The notes: a model not told the origin generated them from the sequence alone. 64,000 nucleotides of DNA from Veillonella sp. R32 (GCF_010093125.1 NZ_NMZQ01000014.1:1-64000), one strand, 5' to 3'. Positions 27,281 through 35,257 are shown, counted from the stretch's first letter. Numbers and translations are program-made.

Positions 27281-27328
27281 TTCACCACTATATGGTAAAT
27301 TCTACCACATTCCCCCACTTAATAACAA
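27281..27328 (-). promoter_or_regulatory. mraZ promoter with candidate MraZ operator boxes
   Basis: On the minus strand TTGTTA (27323-27328), 18 bases, then TAGAAT (27299-27304). GTGGG (27314-27318), GTGGT (27304-27308) and GTGGT (27284-27288) are spaced 10 and 20 bases apart, so all lie on one helix face. E. coli MraZ binds TGGGN boxes at 10-base spacing over its own promoter; this layout matches, but binding here is inference. Confidence 0.55.
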
Positions 27329-27351
27329 TAAAATATGCGAAATTTAATAAA

Positions 27352-27393
27352 AAAAGCAGAAAAAATTTTTAAACCTTATTTTTTCCTGCTTTT
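27352..27393. other. A/T-rich terminator-like hairpin between two divergent promoters
   Basis: AAAAGCAG (27352-27359) pairs with CTGCTTTT (27386-27393), with a further A/T stem inside. On the minus strand it is followed by seven Ts in all (TTTTTTTATT); on the plus strand by AAACGTTTTTTT. It looks like an intrinsic terminator but lies upstream of both flanking promoters. Confidence 0.5.
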
Positions 27394-27508
27394 AAACGTT
27401 TTTTTGTTTTCTTTTAAAATTCGTATGTTCGTAATAATGCGACTTTTTTCGTTGCTATTTTTTTGCTTCCCCCACTTTGCCCCCCATTCGCCATTTTTCA
27501 CCACCCCC

Positions 27509-27539
27509 TTAACACTATAAGCCTGCCATATGATATACT
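27509..27539 (+). promoter_or_regulatory. Candidate promoter of the threonine/serine exporter gene
   Basis: TTAACA (27509-27514), 19 bases, then TGATATACT, an extended -10 (TG 27531-27532, TATACT 27534-27539). The spacer is long, but the extended -10 can compensate. It sits 46 bases before the start codon, immediately right of the second box cluster. Confidence 0.45.
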
Positions 27540-27585
27540 AAATAGGAAATAATAGAATCCCAAGCTTCATAGAAAGGATTATTGT

Positions 27586-29034
27586 ATGACTCGCAAAACT
27601 GATAAAAAACATACGATTACTTCACTTCATGGGCCTGCTTCGGTGGCCACTCACAGCACCCACGGTCATCCACAGCATCGCCATCACCCCTGTCCTGCTT
27701 CGCCAGGCCCTTCTAACTACCAGATTATGAATGAACCTTTCGTAGCCATTCGTCGTAAAATGGATTTATTACTTGATTTTGGCCAACTCCTTATGGAAAA
27801 CGGGGCCAACACCAATCATCTACAACGCGATATGATGCGCGCTGCCACCTATATGGGGATTCCACCACAATATGTTCACATTCATATTGCCTATATGACC
27901 TTAATGTTGAACATCAATGATGAAAAGCATTCCTATACAGCTTTTCGCAAAACGCCTACTCACGGTGTGAATATGACGATTCTCTCTACATTGTCAAAAT
28001 TAACGTGGAAGGCCATAGAACAAAACTTTACCTTAGATGAGTTTGAAGATCATCTTAAAACAATTGCCCAAGCACCGCCTAAATACTCTACCTCTATTCT
28101 AGCTGTAGCAGCTGGCCTTGCCTGTGGTGCTTTTACTATTTTATTTGGCGGTTCCTTCTTTTCAGCCATTATGACCTCCATTTGTGCATTAGTGGGCTTT
28201 TTTATTCGCCATCTATGCCGTCATTTTAAAATTAACTTTTACTTTGGCGTTGTGGCCGCTGCCTTTGCCGCTACCTCAGCAGCCTATTTATTACATACTA
28301 CTTTAGGTTCCTTTGAAATTATTTATGCCATGGTCAGTTGTACACTCTTTTTAATACCAGGCATTCCTCTTATCAATGCCGTGGATGACATGATTAATAA
28401 TCACATTGTATCAGGCATGACGCGCGCGATGCACACCTTACTCATCGTAAGCAGTATGTCAGTGGGTATTGCCATGGCGCTCTATTTTGACCATGTATCC
28501 ACTTTTACCCACCTTAATATTACCCCTGCTGTAGTATCCCCGATTCAAGCGATTGCCGCTGCCGTGGGGGCCGTTTGCTTCTCTGTCATTTTTAACACCC
28601 CCTATCGACTGCTATGGATTATTGCATTAGGCGGCATTATTAGCGTAATTACGCGCAACGTACTAATTGTAAACTTTGGGTTCACCTTAGTGGGGGCCAG
28701 CTTTGTTGCAGCTGCCATCATCGCCTTATTAGCATTGCGCTTTTATAAATTTTTCCGCACTGCCCCCCTCATCTTATCTATTCCATCGGTTATTCCAATG
28801 ATTCCTGGCGTCCTATTATATCGTTTCTTATTTGGGTTATTAACAATTAATTCCCTAACGCCGGACAATCTCCTATTTGCTTTACGCAGTGGTATTACTG
28901 GTCTAATGACAGTTATTTGCATTGCCATTGGCGTATCCATTCCTCATATTTTTGCCCGCAGTTATTTAGATCGAAAAAAGGCCTTATCCTTAGATAAAGC
29001 CTTAGAAGCGCGTAAAAAAGAATTACAAAGCTAA
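27586..29034 (+). CDS. Threonine/serine exporter, ThrE type, fused two-part form
   Basis: A 482-aa membrane protein joining the two halves of the ThrE family (DUF1212 plus the DUF3815-like part). The cytoplasmic N-terminal domain carries GQLLMENGANTNHLQRDM, and about ten hydrophobic segments start near residue 168, with LIPGIPLINAVDDMINNH and PSVIPMIPGVLLYRF as the repeated core motifs. It probably exports threonine or serine by proton exchange. The first ~45 residues are unusual: rich in His, Pro and Ser. AAAGGA precedes the ATG. It is transcribed alone, divergently from mraZ, and ends at a strong terminator. Confidence 0.88.
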   Translation: MTRKTDKKHTITSLHGPASVATHSTHGHPQHRHHPCPASPGPSNYQIMNEPFVAIRRKMDLLLDFGQLLMENGANTNHLQRDMMRAATYMGIPPQYVHIHIAYMTLMLNINDEKHSYTAFRKTPTHGVNMTILSTLSKLTWKAIEQNFTLDEFEDHLKTIAQAPPKYSTSILAVAAGLACGAFTILFGGSFFSAIMTSICALVGFFIRHLCRHFKINFYFGVVAAAFAATSAAYLLHTTLGSFEIIYAMVSCTLFLIPGIPLINAVDDMINNHIVSGMTRAMHTLLIVSSMSVGIAMALYFDHVSTFTHLNITPAVVSPIQAIAAAVGAVCFSVIFNTPYRLLWIIALGGIISVITRNVLIVNFGFTLVGASFVAAAIIALLALRFYKFFRTAPLILSIPSVIPMIPGVLLYRFLFGLLTINSLTPDNLLFALRSGITGLMTVICIAIGVSIPHIFARSYLDRKKALSLDKALEARKKELQS

Positions 29035-29058
29035 CAAAGTACAAGCTTCTGAAACTAG

Positions 29059-29124
29059 AAAAAGCCTGATGCCGAAAGTAATCATCGAGTTTAACTCGAG
29101 CTTACTTTCAGCACCAGGCTTTTT
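29059..29124. terminator. Strong bidirectional terminator between the exporter gene and trxA
   Basis: A long imperfect inverted repeat has outer arms AAAAAGCCTG (29059-29068) and CAGGCTTTTT (29115-29124), and an inner GAAAGTAA/TTACTTTC and CGAGT/ACTCG stem. The arms give U-runs on both strands, so it serves both convergent genes. Confidence 0.9.
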
Positions 29125-29154
29125 ACATTTTAAAATTGAGTTATAAAACCAAAA

Positions 29155-29475
29155 TTATAAATGAGCTTCAATTGCTGCTTTTAATTCATTTTGTGGTACA
29201 TAACCGATTTTACGATCCACTACTTCGCCATTTTTAATAATAGCGAAAGTAGGTAATACTTCTACTTGGTATTCTTTTGCTAATTCAACAACTTCATCAG
29301 TGTTAACTTTAACAAAGGCTACTTTATCACCCAATTCTTCAGCTAGTGCTTCGAATACAGGCATCATGCGTACGCAATAGCCGCACCATGGAGCCCAAAA
29401 ATCTACGATTGCCACTTCTTTAGAAGAAATTGCTTCTTTAAAATTTGCTGTTGTTACTTCTGCAATATTTGCCAT
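29155..29475 (-). CDS. trxA: Thioredoxin with a CGYC active site
   Basis: A 106-aa single-domain thioredoxin, the cytoplasmic disulfide reductant. The active site is WCGYC (C31 and C34) instead of the usual WCGPC, and the cis-proline is in VLPTF. No signal peptide is present. Replacing Pro with Tyr should shift the redox potential, so substrates may differ from canonical thioredoxin. GGAGGG precedes the ATG. It is adjacent to the CoA-binding protein gene and ends at the shared terminator. No thioredoxin reductase gene is nearby. Confidence 0.93.
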   Translation of the reverse strand: MANIAEVTTANFKEAISSKEVAIVDFWAPWCGYCVRMMPVFEALAEELGDKVAFVKVNTDEVVELAKEYQVEVLPTFAIIKNGEVVDRKIGYVPQNELKAAIEAHL

Positions 29476-29537
29476 GTTAAAATACCCTCCTACAATTGAC
29501 TATATTTGAAAATTTATTTCAGTTATATGAACTTTCA

Positions 29538-29924
29538 TTAATGATTATCTGGACGTATTTGGACTAATACACAATCTTCAATGACCTGTAGCCCTAGCTC
29601 CCTAGCCTTTGTCACTACGGCTGGTTTATCAGCACCAGGCTGCAACCAAACTGTAGGAATACGTAATGTTTTACATTCCTCTAAAGCAGCTAAGCCAATT
29701 TTCTCAGGCACTACAAAGTCCACCACAGCAGGGACTTCTGGTAAGTCACTGAGCGACGGATAACAAGTAGCTCCTTCAATTTCAGCTACATTGGGATTTA
29801 CTGGATACACCGTGTAACCATGGTCGCGTAAACAAGCATAAATTTTATAACCAAACTTTTCCTTACGACTTGTAGCGCCCAGCACAGCCCAAACTTTTTC
29901 AGTAAGTGCGTCCTTAGGTGTCAT
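29538..29924 (-). CDS. CoA-binding domain protein (YccU-like)
   Basis: A 128-aa protein made of a single Rossmann-like CoA_binding_2 domain: VWAVLGATSRKEKFGYKI forms the nucleotide loop, followed by YPVNPNVAEIEGATCYPSL and TVWLQPGA. It resembles the CoA-binding part of succinyl-CoA synthetase but lacks a catalytic domain. The function of stand-alone members is not established. GAGGTGA precedes the ATG. It lies between gluQ and trxA on the same strand. Confidence 0.88.
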   Translation of the reverse strand: MTPKDALTEKVWAVLGATSRKEKFGYKIYACLRDHGYTVYPVNPNVAEIEGATCYPSLSDLPEVPAVVDFVVPEKIGLAALEECKTLRIPTVWLQPGADKPAVVTKARELGLQVIEDCVLVQIRPDNH

Positions 29925-29951
29925 AACATCACCTCAACTCTCTGTAATAAA

Positions 29952-30917
29952 TTATATCACAATATCGAAATTTGTCAATTTGACTTGTTGTTGTTTCAGA
30001 GATAAATTCTCAATATTCCCCTTTACTAACGCGGACCAAGTGAGCGTTTCAAAAGGACCTACTTGTTTAGTTGTTACCAGTCCTGCCGCTAAAGCCAAAC
30101 GGCCTAATATCATGGCCCCGCTGTAGCCACTTTGACGCAACTCTCGCAAAGTAATGCTCTGCTGTCGTTTTGATAATCGGTAGCCCTTTTCATCCACCAC
30201 TAAAGGCGCATGTCCATATGTAGGAGCTGGCGCCCCTAAAGACTCATATAACCAAAGTTGTGCCCCTACGGCAGGCAATAAATCATAACCACGAATAACT
30301 TCGGTAACCCCCATAGCTATGTCATCCATAACAACAGCTAGATTATAAGCAAACATGCCATCAGCTCGCTTAACAATAAAATCATCAGCACCAGGCCATA
30401 ACTGAGCATGCTGGGTACCTTGCCAACGATCTGTAAAATCATACTCTCTATTAGCTATTTTCATACGCCAAGAAGGTACTTTCTGTAATCGTAACTGTTG
30501 ACACTCCATTTCACTTAAATGCCGACAATGACCATCATAATGAGCAATTCCTTCATGACCATGAGGAGCCGAACTAATGGACTGCAAACGCGCACGATTA
30601 CAATAACAGGGATATAATATACCTTCCTTAGCCCAAGCCTGAACTTGCGCTTCATATAAAGAATAGCGTTCACTTTGCCAATAAGGCCCTGCCGCCCCAC
30701 CAACGCGTGGCCCCTCATCCCAGGTAAGGCCCAACCATTCTAAATCATCTAATAACTCCTCACCCAACGAGCGTTTGGCCCGTTGCGTATCAATATCTTC
30801 CATACGTACTAAAAAGGTACCCTGCTGTTGTTGTACTGATAGCCAGGCCAACATAGCAATCCACACATTGCCTAAATGAATATGTCCGGTTGGACTCGGT
30901 GCAAATCGACCTTTCAT
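29952..30917 (-). CDS. gluQ: Glutamyl-Q tRNA(Asp) synthetase
   Basis: Glutamyl-tRNA-synthetase-like enzyme that attaches glutamate to queuosine at position 34 of tRNA(Asp). The 322-aa protein has the class I catalytic core only: FAPSPTGHIHLGN (HIGH box) and RLSKRQ (KMSKS box), with no anticodon-binding domain, which is the mark of GluQRS. A CYC pair near residue 105 fits the zinc site. ATG 30917 overlaps the upstream ABC-F stop codon (ATGA); the frame opens further upstream at 30935. Confidence 0.93.
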   Translation of the reverse strand: MKGRFAPSPTGHIHLGNVWIAMLAWLSVQQQQGTFLVRMEDIDTQRAKRSLGEELLDDLEWLGLTWDEGPRVGGAAGPYWQSERYSLYEAQVQAWAKEGILYPCYCNRARLQSISSAPHGHEGIAHYDGHCRHLSEMECQQLRLQKVPSWRMKIANREYDFTDRWQGTQHAQLWPGADDFIVKRADGMFAYNLAVVMDDIAMGVTEVIRGYDLLPAVGAQLWLYESLGAPAPTYGHAPLVVDEKGYRLSKRQQSITLRELRQSGYSGAMILGRLALAAGLVTTKQVGPFETLTWSALVKGNIENLSLKQQQVKLTNFDIVI

Positions 30918-32923
30918 TGTGCTAACTGCTCCCATTTTTCATACAAAACAGATAGTTTATTCGTAACTTCATCCATTTGAGCGGCCGTTTCCGCTAAGGC
31001 CTCACTATCTTCTTGAAGCGCTGGATTTTGTAATTGTACTTCATACATTTTAAGAGTTGCCTCTAAACGAGCTATTTCCGTTTCCGTTTCTTCCAGCTGC
31101 TTAGCTTGCATATAAGCATTTAGCTTTTTAGGTTCCTCCTTATTACTACTAAGGTTAGCCACTTGCCCTTCCATGCCCATATCACTCTTATTGGCGTCAG
31201 CATTAGTCAACGTTGACTCAGAACGAGCGGTTTCCGTATTTTCTCTACCAGTAGCTTTAGCCTCATTTGCTGGCTTACCAGTCCCATTTGTTCCGGCACC
31301 TGCCATTCTTAAAGCCGCTTGCTCAGCAACCTGTGCTTGTTCTTTTAGTTTATCTTTATAATATGTATAGTTTCCTTGAAACTCTTCAAGCCCATCGGGC
31401 TCCAAAACAAGGGTTCGTTTTGCCACTTTATCTAAAAAATAACGATCATGGGATACAACTAATAAAGTCCCTGTAAACCCCATAAGTGCCTCTTCCACCA
31501 CTTCACGAGTCGGAATGTCTAAATGGTTAGTCGGTTCGTCAAGGATTAAGAAATTATCACCTTGTAAAAATAGTTTTAATAAACTTAAACGGGCCCGTTC
31601 GCCCCCAGATAAATCACGAACTTGCTTAAACACATCGTCGCCACGGAATAAGAACATGCCCAATACATTGCGTGCTTTCTCTTCGCTAAAGTTAAACTGA
31701 CTCATAACTTCTTCTACAGCAGTCCACTGAGGATGTAATTCCTCATGTTCTTGTGAAAAATAACCGACTGACACGCGGCTACCAATATCTATAAAACCTG
31801 CTTCAGGCGTTAATTCTCCAGTAATAGCTTTTAAAAGCGTAGACTTACCGGCCCCATTAGGACCAATCAAAGCAACCGCTTCACCACGACGAATCATAAA
31901 CGATATATCTTCCACAATATCGCGGTCCCCATAGGACAAAAACAACTCCTCTACAGTTAGTACCTTATCGGCACTAAATTCAGCTTTAGGAAAGGTAAAC
32001 TTTAATTGTTCTGAACTTTCAGGTGCCACTAACCGCTCCAAACGATTCAATTGCGATTGACGGCCTCTAGCCATTTTAGATTTAATCCCTGCTCTGTATT
32101 TATCAATATATTCTTCCGTCTTACGAATATATTCTTGTTGTTTTTCATAGGCTGATTGTTGAGCCTTATACTGTGCTTCGCGCTGCTCCACATAGCGACT
32201 ATAATTCCCGCGATAACTTGTAGCTTTATGATGATCTAATTCCACAATGCGCGTCGTTACGCGATCAAGAAAATAGCGGTCATGACTAATAATTAAAATA
32301 CCGCCACCATAAGAACTTAAATAATTTTCCAACCATTCCAGCATATCCATATCTAAATGGTTAGTCGGTTCATCTAAAAATAAAAAATCAGGGCGACGCA
32401 CTAATGCTTTCGCCAAATTAATCCGTGTCTTTTGACCACCAGAAAATTCAGATACAGATTTGGTTAAATCCTCATCAGTAAACCCAAGACCATAAGCAAT
32501 ACGCCGACTTTGTGCTTCATAATCATAGCCGCCAAGCCACTCTAAACGCTCTTGAATATGGGCTAACCGCTTCAGTAAACTTTCGTCTTGTGGATGTGTT
32601 TCCAATTGCTTAGACACATCCAATAATTGCGCTTCCCATTGCTGTACGTCAGCAAAGGCTTTTTGGATTTCAATAGCCAAGCTATCGTCACCTAAATTTA
32701 TATCTTGTTGTAAATAGCCAATAGTTGTCGCACTATCTTTAACAATCTGCCCTTCATCAGCTTCTTCAAGGCCTAAAATACATTTCATGAGCGTCGATTT
32801 ACCAGCTCCATTAGGTCCTACTAAACCAACTCGTTCACCATGTTTTATCTCAAAAGATACATTACTAAATACTTGCCGTACCCCAAATGATTTACCTAAT
32901 CCAATTATACGGATTCGTTCCAT
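30914..32923 (-). CDS. ABC-F family ATPase
   Basis: A soluble tandem ABC ATPase of the ABC-F class, which acts on the ribosome rather than in transport. Two nucleotide domains each have GPNGAGKST, a signature (FSGGQKTRINLAKAL; LSGGERARLSLL) and LDEPTNHLD, separated by a basic ABC-F linker (the EEYIDKYRAGIKSKMARG region). After the second domain an unusual Gly/Asn/Thr-rich stretch (about residues 540-595) precedes a C-terminal coiled coil. ATG 32923 has GGAGG 7 bases upstream. Its layout is nearest to the Uup/YdiF types; a drug-resistance role is not supported by anything seen. Confidence 0.9.
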   Translation of the reverse strand: MERIRIIGLGKSFGVRQVFSNVSFEIKHGERVGLVGPNGAGKSTLMKCILGLEEADEGQIVKDSATTIGYLQQDINLGDDSLAIEIQKAFADVQQWEAQLLDVSKQLETHPQDESLLKRLAHIQERLEWLGGYDYEAQSRRIAYGLGFTDEDLTKSVSEFSGGQKTRINLAKALVRRPDFLFLDEPTNHLDMDMLEWLENYLSSYGGGILIISHDRYFLDRVTTRIVELDHHKATSYRGNYSRYVEQREAQYKAQQSAYEKQQEYIRKTEEYIDKYRAGIKSKMARGRQSQLNRLERLVAPESSEQLKFTFPKAEFSADKVLTVEELFLSYGDRDIVEDISFMIRRGEAVALIGPNGAGKSTLLKAITGELTPEAGFIDIGSRVSVGYFSQEHEELHPQWTAVEEVMSQFNFSEEKARNVLGMFLFRGDDVFKQVRDLSGGERARLSLLKLFLQGDNFLILDEPTNHLDIPTREVVEEALMGFTGTLLVVSHDRYFLDKVAKRTLVLEPDGLEEFQGNYTYYKDKLKEQAQVAEQAALRMAGAGTNGTGKPANEAKATGRENTETARSESTLTNADANKSDMGMEGQVANLSSNKEEPKKLNAYMQAKQLEETETEIARLEATLKMYEVQLQNPALQEDSEALAETAAQMDEVTNKLSVLYEKWEQLAQ

Positions 32924-32961
32924 CCTTATGCCTCCGTTCATTTACATATAATTTTATTATA

Positions 32962-34323
32962 TCACAGAGAATCTCTCTTAGGGTCATCTAGGGCAATGGC
33001 TTTTACAAAAATACATAATTCTACTTTATCCTTAGTGCGTCTAGCATGCTGAAATAATTTTCCCAACAGTGGAATATCTCCTAAAATTGGTATTTTAGTA
33101 AATTGTTTCCCCTCTCGATTATCCATTAAACCGCCAATCACTAATACTTCACCAGACTGCAGATTAACCTTAGTATGCGCTTCACGAGTAGTAATACGAT
33201 AAGCCTTCATTTCAGACACTAAGGCAGGACTACTCACTTCCGCATGAATATCCGCTTCAATCGTATGATCCTCGGCTACAAAGGGCGTATAAGTCAAACG
33301 AATCCCCGCTTCTTCATATCGAGTGGTAGTCCTACTTTCTGTGCCATCTTTCACTTCTTCCAAGACAGGAATGCGATCCCCAATTAAAATTTTCGCTTCT
33401 TCCCCGTTTAAAGCCATAATAGAGGGCCGAGCAATTAGCACCGTTTTATCCGTCGTTGCTTGCGCTTTTATTTCTGGCTTAAACCAAAACGTATAGGGTA
33501 ATCCAGAAGGAGCTCGGCCGAAACGAATGCCACCATAGGAATTAGTATCATCTTCGCCATGCCCTGTTATACTTTGCCAAGACCATTGAATGCCCGTTTC
33601 TTTTAAATAAGAATGTTCAAAGGCTACCACCGCCACTTCTAGGCGCACTTGCTTAGGCGCTCTATCAAGCGTAGGCAACACTTCGTGGACTTGTCTAAGT
33701 TCCGCTGGTGTACCATAAATAATCACTTGATTAGCCCCTTTCACAACCCGTATATTCTTTGTCGCTACAATCGCTTGCAAGGCTTCACTTAGGGCTAATG
33801 CTGACATATGTTTAGGTGAAATAATATGAGCTACACGCGCTTCCTTATCCCCCATACCATTACCATCCACAACCCAAAGGCCGTCCTCTTCATAAAAAGT
33901 AAAATGTTTCAGCCGCGCCAATCGCTGTATGGCGGTAATCCCATTAGGCTCATTAAGACGAATCGAAACATTACCAGCCAAAGTTTCAGTCCCTGTAATA
34001 GCCATACCTTCACTGCGTGCAATGGACTGTACTAAACCAGCTAAACTCCCATTATTTACGGTCATAGACAAAGCGGCAACAGATTCACCGCATAAATGAA
34101 ATTGTAAAAAACAAACTAACCACAAGACTATTTTTAAGTATTTATAAAACTCTCGTACTGTCCCCATTATATCTCGCGCTACCTTATTATGGCTTATATC
34201 GTTACACCCTGCATCATTAATACTTACATCATTACTACTTACATCGTTACTGTTTACAACATTACTATTTGTAACATTACTTATTGCATCATTATAGCTT
34301 ACCTTATCTACCTTACTTATCAT
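32962..34323 (-). CDS. Secretin (PilQ/GspD-like outer-membrane channel) with a repeat-coded N-terminus
   Basis: The C-terminal ~240 residues are a secretin domain: KQVRLEVAVVAFEHSY at the start, the region ending SGEVLVIGGLMDNREGKQF, and IPILGDIPLLGKLFQ. Before it lie an N0/STN-like domain (SMTVNNGSLAGLVQSIA onward) and one N1-type domain (VAHIISPKHMSALALSEAL). The first ~50 codons come from a 15-bp tandem repeat, after which a classic signal peptide appears at residues ~55-85 (hydrophobic core IVLWLVCFLQFHLC). ATG 34323 has GGGGAG 8 bases upstream; ATG 34167, directly before the signal peptide, is the alternative start. It is probably the type IV pilus or competence outer-membrane pore, paired with the PilP/GspC-like gene upstream. 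Confidence 0.85.
   Translation of the reverse strand: MISKVDKVSYNDAISNVTNSNVVNSNDVSSNDVSINDAGCNDISHNKVARDIMGTVREFYKYLKIVLWLVCFLQFHLCGESVAALSMTVNNGSLAGLVQSIARSEGMAITGTETLAGNVSIRLNEPNGITAIQRLARLKHFTFYEEDGLWVVDGNGMGDKEARVAHIISPKHMSALALSEALQAIVATKNIRVVKGANQVIIYGTPAELRQVHEVLPTLDRAPKQVRLEVAVVAFEHSYLKETGIQWSWQSITGHGEDDTNSYGGIRFGRAPSGLPYTFWFKPEIKAQATTDKTVLIARPSIMALNGEEAKILIGDRIPVLEEVKDGTESRTTTRYEEAGIRLTYTPFVAEDHTIEADIHAEVSSPALVSEMKAYRITTREAHTKVNLQSGEVLVIGGLMDNREGKQFTKIPILGDIPLLGKLFQHARRTKDKVELCIFVKAIALDDPKRDSL
34184..34318. repeat. 15-bp tandem repeat at the 5' end of the secretin gene
   Basis: Nine units of 15 bases begin at 34184, 34199, 34214, 34229, 34244, 34259, 34274, 34289 and 34304, the last the most divergent. 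Typical units are TCATTACTACTTACA and TCATTAATACTTACA. The sense frame stays open throughout, coding a degenerate pentapeptide of the type S-N-D-V-x. The first unit, TTATTATGGCTTATA, closely resembles units of the array at 56627-56746. Confidence 0.85.
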
Positions 34324-34435
34324 ACTCACGACTCCCCAGTTACCCCCATAATTAGACTACACAAATTACGCTACATAAAATGTTCCCTATAAACTATTTT
34401 TTATGAATTATTCCCTATAAATTATTTCACATTAA

Positions 34436-35257
34436 TTATTCCATATAAAGCCATCGACTTTTAACACCGTCACTAATTAAAACCGCCTCACTTGTAATGG
34501 CCTGCACAAGGATACCTTGTGGTCCTTCACCTACTGCATAACAAGCTTCCCCATTATCAGTCCGCAGCAGGGCTAAATTAGTAGAACCTCCTATTAAACC
34601 TGTTAAATGCACACTTTCTAAACTATTTATAGTAACTCGCCCTTTTGTCGTATAGCCATTGTTTACACGATTATAGCTATTACTACTATACGAAGAACGT
34701 TGTTCCCTAATAGTCCTTATGCCACTTAGATTTGTCTGTTGATTCCCATAGGCGTGGCCATCACGTCCCCCAGTTGCACTACTTCGTTCTTTAGGTATAA
34801 CATTGGCTCCTAAGGGGACCGCTGTCATATCTTCAGTAAGCAAAGCATGTGTAAAAGAATCATCAAATGGTTGAGCCCTTAAGGCTTTCGCCAAACCTAT
34901 AACAGGTGCTATAAATTGGTCCTTTGTTTCACCTTGGCTACTCCCATTCGTCCCTTTACCATTAGTAAACTGTGCTTGTCCAACCCCGTTCTGCCCCTTC
35001 GCATTATAAGCACTTACTGTGCCACCCCTTGTTCCTTTATTCGGCCCATAAGAAGCTCCATCATCAACGTGGCTTTTATTGGAAATGTCCTCCCTAGCTC
35101 CATTAGCATTACTTTCACTTAGATCAGTTACCCGCTGCCACTGTGCCGTACTAATACCATAGAAACAAACGAGGCAAAATAAAAAGACCGCCCCGTACAA
35201 GAGGCGACCTTTCTTAATTAACAAATTTCGCAAATCTTGTAGAGACAGTCTATTCAT
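34436..35257 (-). CDS. PilP/GspC-like inner-membrane protein
   Basis: A 270-odd-aa protein with an N-terminal membrane anchor (about residues 20-40), a long Gly/Asn/Ser-rich periplasmic linker and a C-terminal ~65-residue domain: LTGLIGGSTNLALLR, then YAVGEGPQGILVQAI and VLISDGVKSRWLYM. This pattern of a small beta domain with the Y-x-x-G-E motif is that of PilP/GspC, which dock onto the secretin. The secretin gene follows, supporting the call, though sequence similarity is weak. The start may be GTG 35266 or ATG 35257; AAAGGA favours the latter slightly. No pilM, pilN or pilO is in the window. Confidence 0.65.
   Translation of the reverse strand: MNRLSLQDLRNLLIKKGRLLYGAVFLFCLVCFYGISTAQWQRVTDLSESNANGAREDISNKSHVDDGASYGPNKGTRGGTVSAYNAKGQNGVGQAQFTNGKGTNGSSQGETKDQFIAPVIGLAKALRAQPFDDSFTHALLTEDMTAVPLGANVIPKERSSATGGRDGHAYGNQQTNLSGIRTIREQRSSYSSNSYNRVNNGYTTKGRVTINSLESVHLTGLIGGSTNLALLRTDNGEACYAVGEGPQGILVQAITSEAVLISDGVKSRWLYME

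Larger units (their letters stand above)
27248..27585. other. 338-base divergent regulatory region between mraZ and the exporter gene
   Basis: No gene is supported here; the short frame at 27335-27520 is a low-complexity artefact of T-rich sequence. From left to right it holds the mraZ ribosome site, a mraZ promoter with MraZ-box-like repeats (27281-27328), an A/T-rich hairpin (27352-27393), a T-rich stretch, a second cluster of the same C-rich boxes (27467-27504) and a promoter candidate for the plus-strand exporter (27509-27539). Confidence 0.8.

Noticed and set aside
27335-27520. Short frame in the mraZ-exporter intergenic region coding a Phe-rich peptide
   Set aside because: It arises from T-rich sequence; no ribosome site, and the region is better explained as regulatory.
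30914-32923. ABC-F gene as an antibiotic-resistance determinant
   Set aside because: Layout matches housekeeping ABC-F proteins; no resistance-type linker, leader peptide or mobile context was seen.
34380-34440. Repeated ATTCCCTATAAA-like words upstream of the secretin gene
   Set aside because: Two or three imperfect AT-rich copies with irregular spacing; not distinguishable from chance in such sequence.
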